Assembly: GCF_015234215.1 (NCBI RefSeq)
Contig: NZ_JADEKP010000001.1
Span: 806,001-870,000, forward strand
DNA length: 64,000 nucleotides
Origin: Clostridium chrysemydis
GTDB taxonomy: Bacteria; Bacillota; Clostridia; Clostridiales; Clostridiaceae
Reading direction: 5' to 3'
Shown: positions 63,197 through 64,000 of the stretch, in pieces
Numbering within the stretch: the first letter of the stretch is position 1
Layout of the letters: each line of letters opens with the position of its first letter
Notes under the pieces: generated by a model
Databases searched by the model: none
What the model was told of the DNA's origin: nothing
Seen by the model: only the letters and a program-made list of their open reading frames with translations
Program-made: the position numbers and the translations under genes

Positions 63197-64000
63197 ATGA
63201 AAAATGAGAAACCAAAGGTTAAAGTTATTCCTTTAGGTGGAATAGATGAGATCGGTAAAAATATGACAGTTATCGAATATAAAGATGACATAGTTATTAT
63301 CGATTGTGGTCTTAAATTCCCAGATGCGGATATGTATGGAATTGATATAGTAATCCCAGATATAACGTATCTTCTAAAGAATAAAGAAAGAATTAGAGGA
63401 ATTTTCTTAACTCACGGACACGAAGATCATATAGGTGCATTGCCTTATGTATTAAAGCAATTAAACATACCTATATATGGAACAAAATTAACTTTAGGTA
63501 TTGTAGAAACAAAATTAAGAGAGCACGGATTATTAGCTGATACAACTCTTAATGTTGTAAAACCTAGAGATAAAGTAAAATTAAACAGTGTAACTGTTGA
63601 ATTTATTAAAACTAATCACTCAATAGCTGATTCAGTTGCTATTGCAATTCACACACCATTAGGTGTAGTACTTCATACAGGAGATTTTAAAATTGATCAT
63701 ACACCTATAGATGGAGGAAGAACAGATTTTGCAAGACTTGCTGAACTTGGGAAGAAAGGTGTTTTAGTTATGATGGCTGATTCAACTAACGTTGAAAAGC
63801 CAGGCTATACAATGTCAGAGAGTATAGTTGGAGATAGTTTAAATAGACTATTTGGGAAAGCTAAGGGTAGAATATTAGTAGCTACTTTTGCATCTAATAT
63901 TCATAGAATTCAGCAGATTGTAAAATCAGCTGAAATGTATAAAAAGAAGGTAGCAGTTTCAGGAAGAAGTATGGAAAACATAGTTCAAGTTGCTATCGAA
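63197..64000 (+). CDS. rnj: ribonuclease J (partial; runs off the right edge)
   Basis: The first 268 residues of a metallo-beta-lactamase-fold RNase J, which has 5'-3' exo- and endonuclease activity in Firmicutes. The metal motif is FLTHGHEDHIGALPYVL (70-86). KVKVIPLGGIDEIGKNM at the start, IVIIDCGLKFPDADMYGIDI, VLHTGDFKIDHTPIDG and LMADSTN-type VMMADSTNVEKPGYT match RNase J. GGAGGGG precedes ATG 63197. The 76-base gap before it holds only a weak TTTGTTT/AAACAAA repeat. Confidence 0.95.
   Translation, partial: MKNEKPKVKVIPLGGIDEIGKNMTVIEYKDDIVIIDCGLKFPDADMYGIDIVIPDITYLLKNKERIRGIFLTHGHEDHIGALPYVLKQLNIPIYGTKLTLGIVETKLREHGLLADTTLNVVKPRDKVKLNSVTVEFIKTNHSIADSVAIAIHTPLGVVLHTGDFKIDHTPIDGGRTDFARLAELGKKGVLVMMADSTNVEKPGYTMSESIVGDSLNRLFGKAKGRILVATFASNIHRIQQIVKSAEMYKKKVAVSGRSMENIVQVAIE

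Overview
The window is chromosomal DNA from a very AT-rich, low-GC Firmicute, most likely Clostridium sensu stricto or a close relative. The evidence is codon use dominated by A/T-ending codons, strong purine-rich Shine-Dalgarno sites before almost every gene, and a dense set of U-tailed terminators. Typical clostridial gene orders also appear: fabT-fabH-acpP-fabK-fabD-fabG-fabF-accB-fabZ-accC-accD-accA, iscR-iscS-iscU-mnmA, and alaS-ireB-ruvX-DUF1292-fur-rnj. Rubrerythrin, a double-cubane-type protein with its activase, and FabK as the enoyl reductase fit an anaerobe. No prophage, insertion sequence, CRISPR array, rRNA or tRNA was seen.

Layout. 1-1.2 kb: end of a cobalt/nickel-type ECF transporter operon (CbiM-like tail, CbiQ) plus an unknown gene. 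1.3-12.2 kb: single genes and small units, namely a DNA glycosylase (mpg), a giant helical-repeat protein, a double degenerate HNH-like protein, a Cys-rich protein, a divergent MATE/MerR pair with a classic 19-bp-spacer MerR promoter, CTP synthase and an unknown gene. 12.3-17.7 kb: an orphan sensor kinase with about 14 propeller repeats, then thiol peroxidase, a Met/Asn-rich low-complexity protein and rubrerythrin. 17.7-23.8 kb: a unit of MATE exporter, bifunctional glutathione synthase and ArsR-type repressor behind a 34-bp palindrome, followed by PHP, TPR and DUF454 genes. 23.8-34.9 kb: topoisomerase III, a P-type ATPase, a double-cubane protein pair, a patatin, YaaA, two divergent tiny membrane proteins and two redox enzymes.

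34.9-46.5 kb: a guanine riboswitch controls a purine permease. The complete type II fatty-acid synthesis operon follows, starting with its MarR-type repressor FabT and two FabT-like palindromes around a strong promoter. 46.6-51.9 kb: an unknown gene, an orphan HutP, a three-gene ABC importer of the TrpXYZ type, a Bcp peroxiredoxin and two small unknowns. 52.3-58.5 kb: rarA, the iscR iron-sulfur/tRNA-thiolation operon, a PRC-barrel protein and an AI-2E-type permease. 58.5-64 kb: an alanine T-box leader and alaS, then ireB, ruvX, a DUF1292 protein, a Fur-family regulator and the start of RNase J.

The most interesting signals are: (a) the MATE-gshAB-arsR unit with its palindromic promoter, a candidate thiol-based detoxification module; (b) the 50-methionine protein between two peroxide-defence genes; (c) a GC-rich mini-hairpin between a distant Shine-Dalgarno and the ireB start; (d) the protein made of two degenerate HNH-like modules; (e) HutP with no hut genes nearby.
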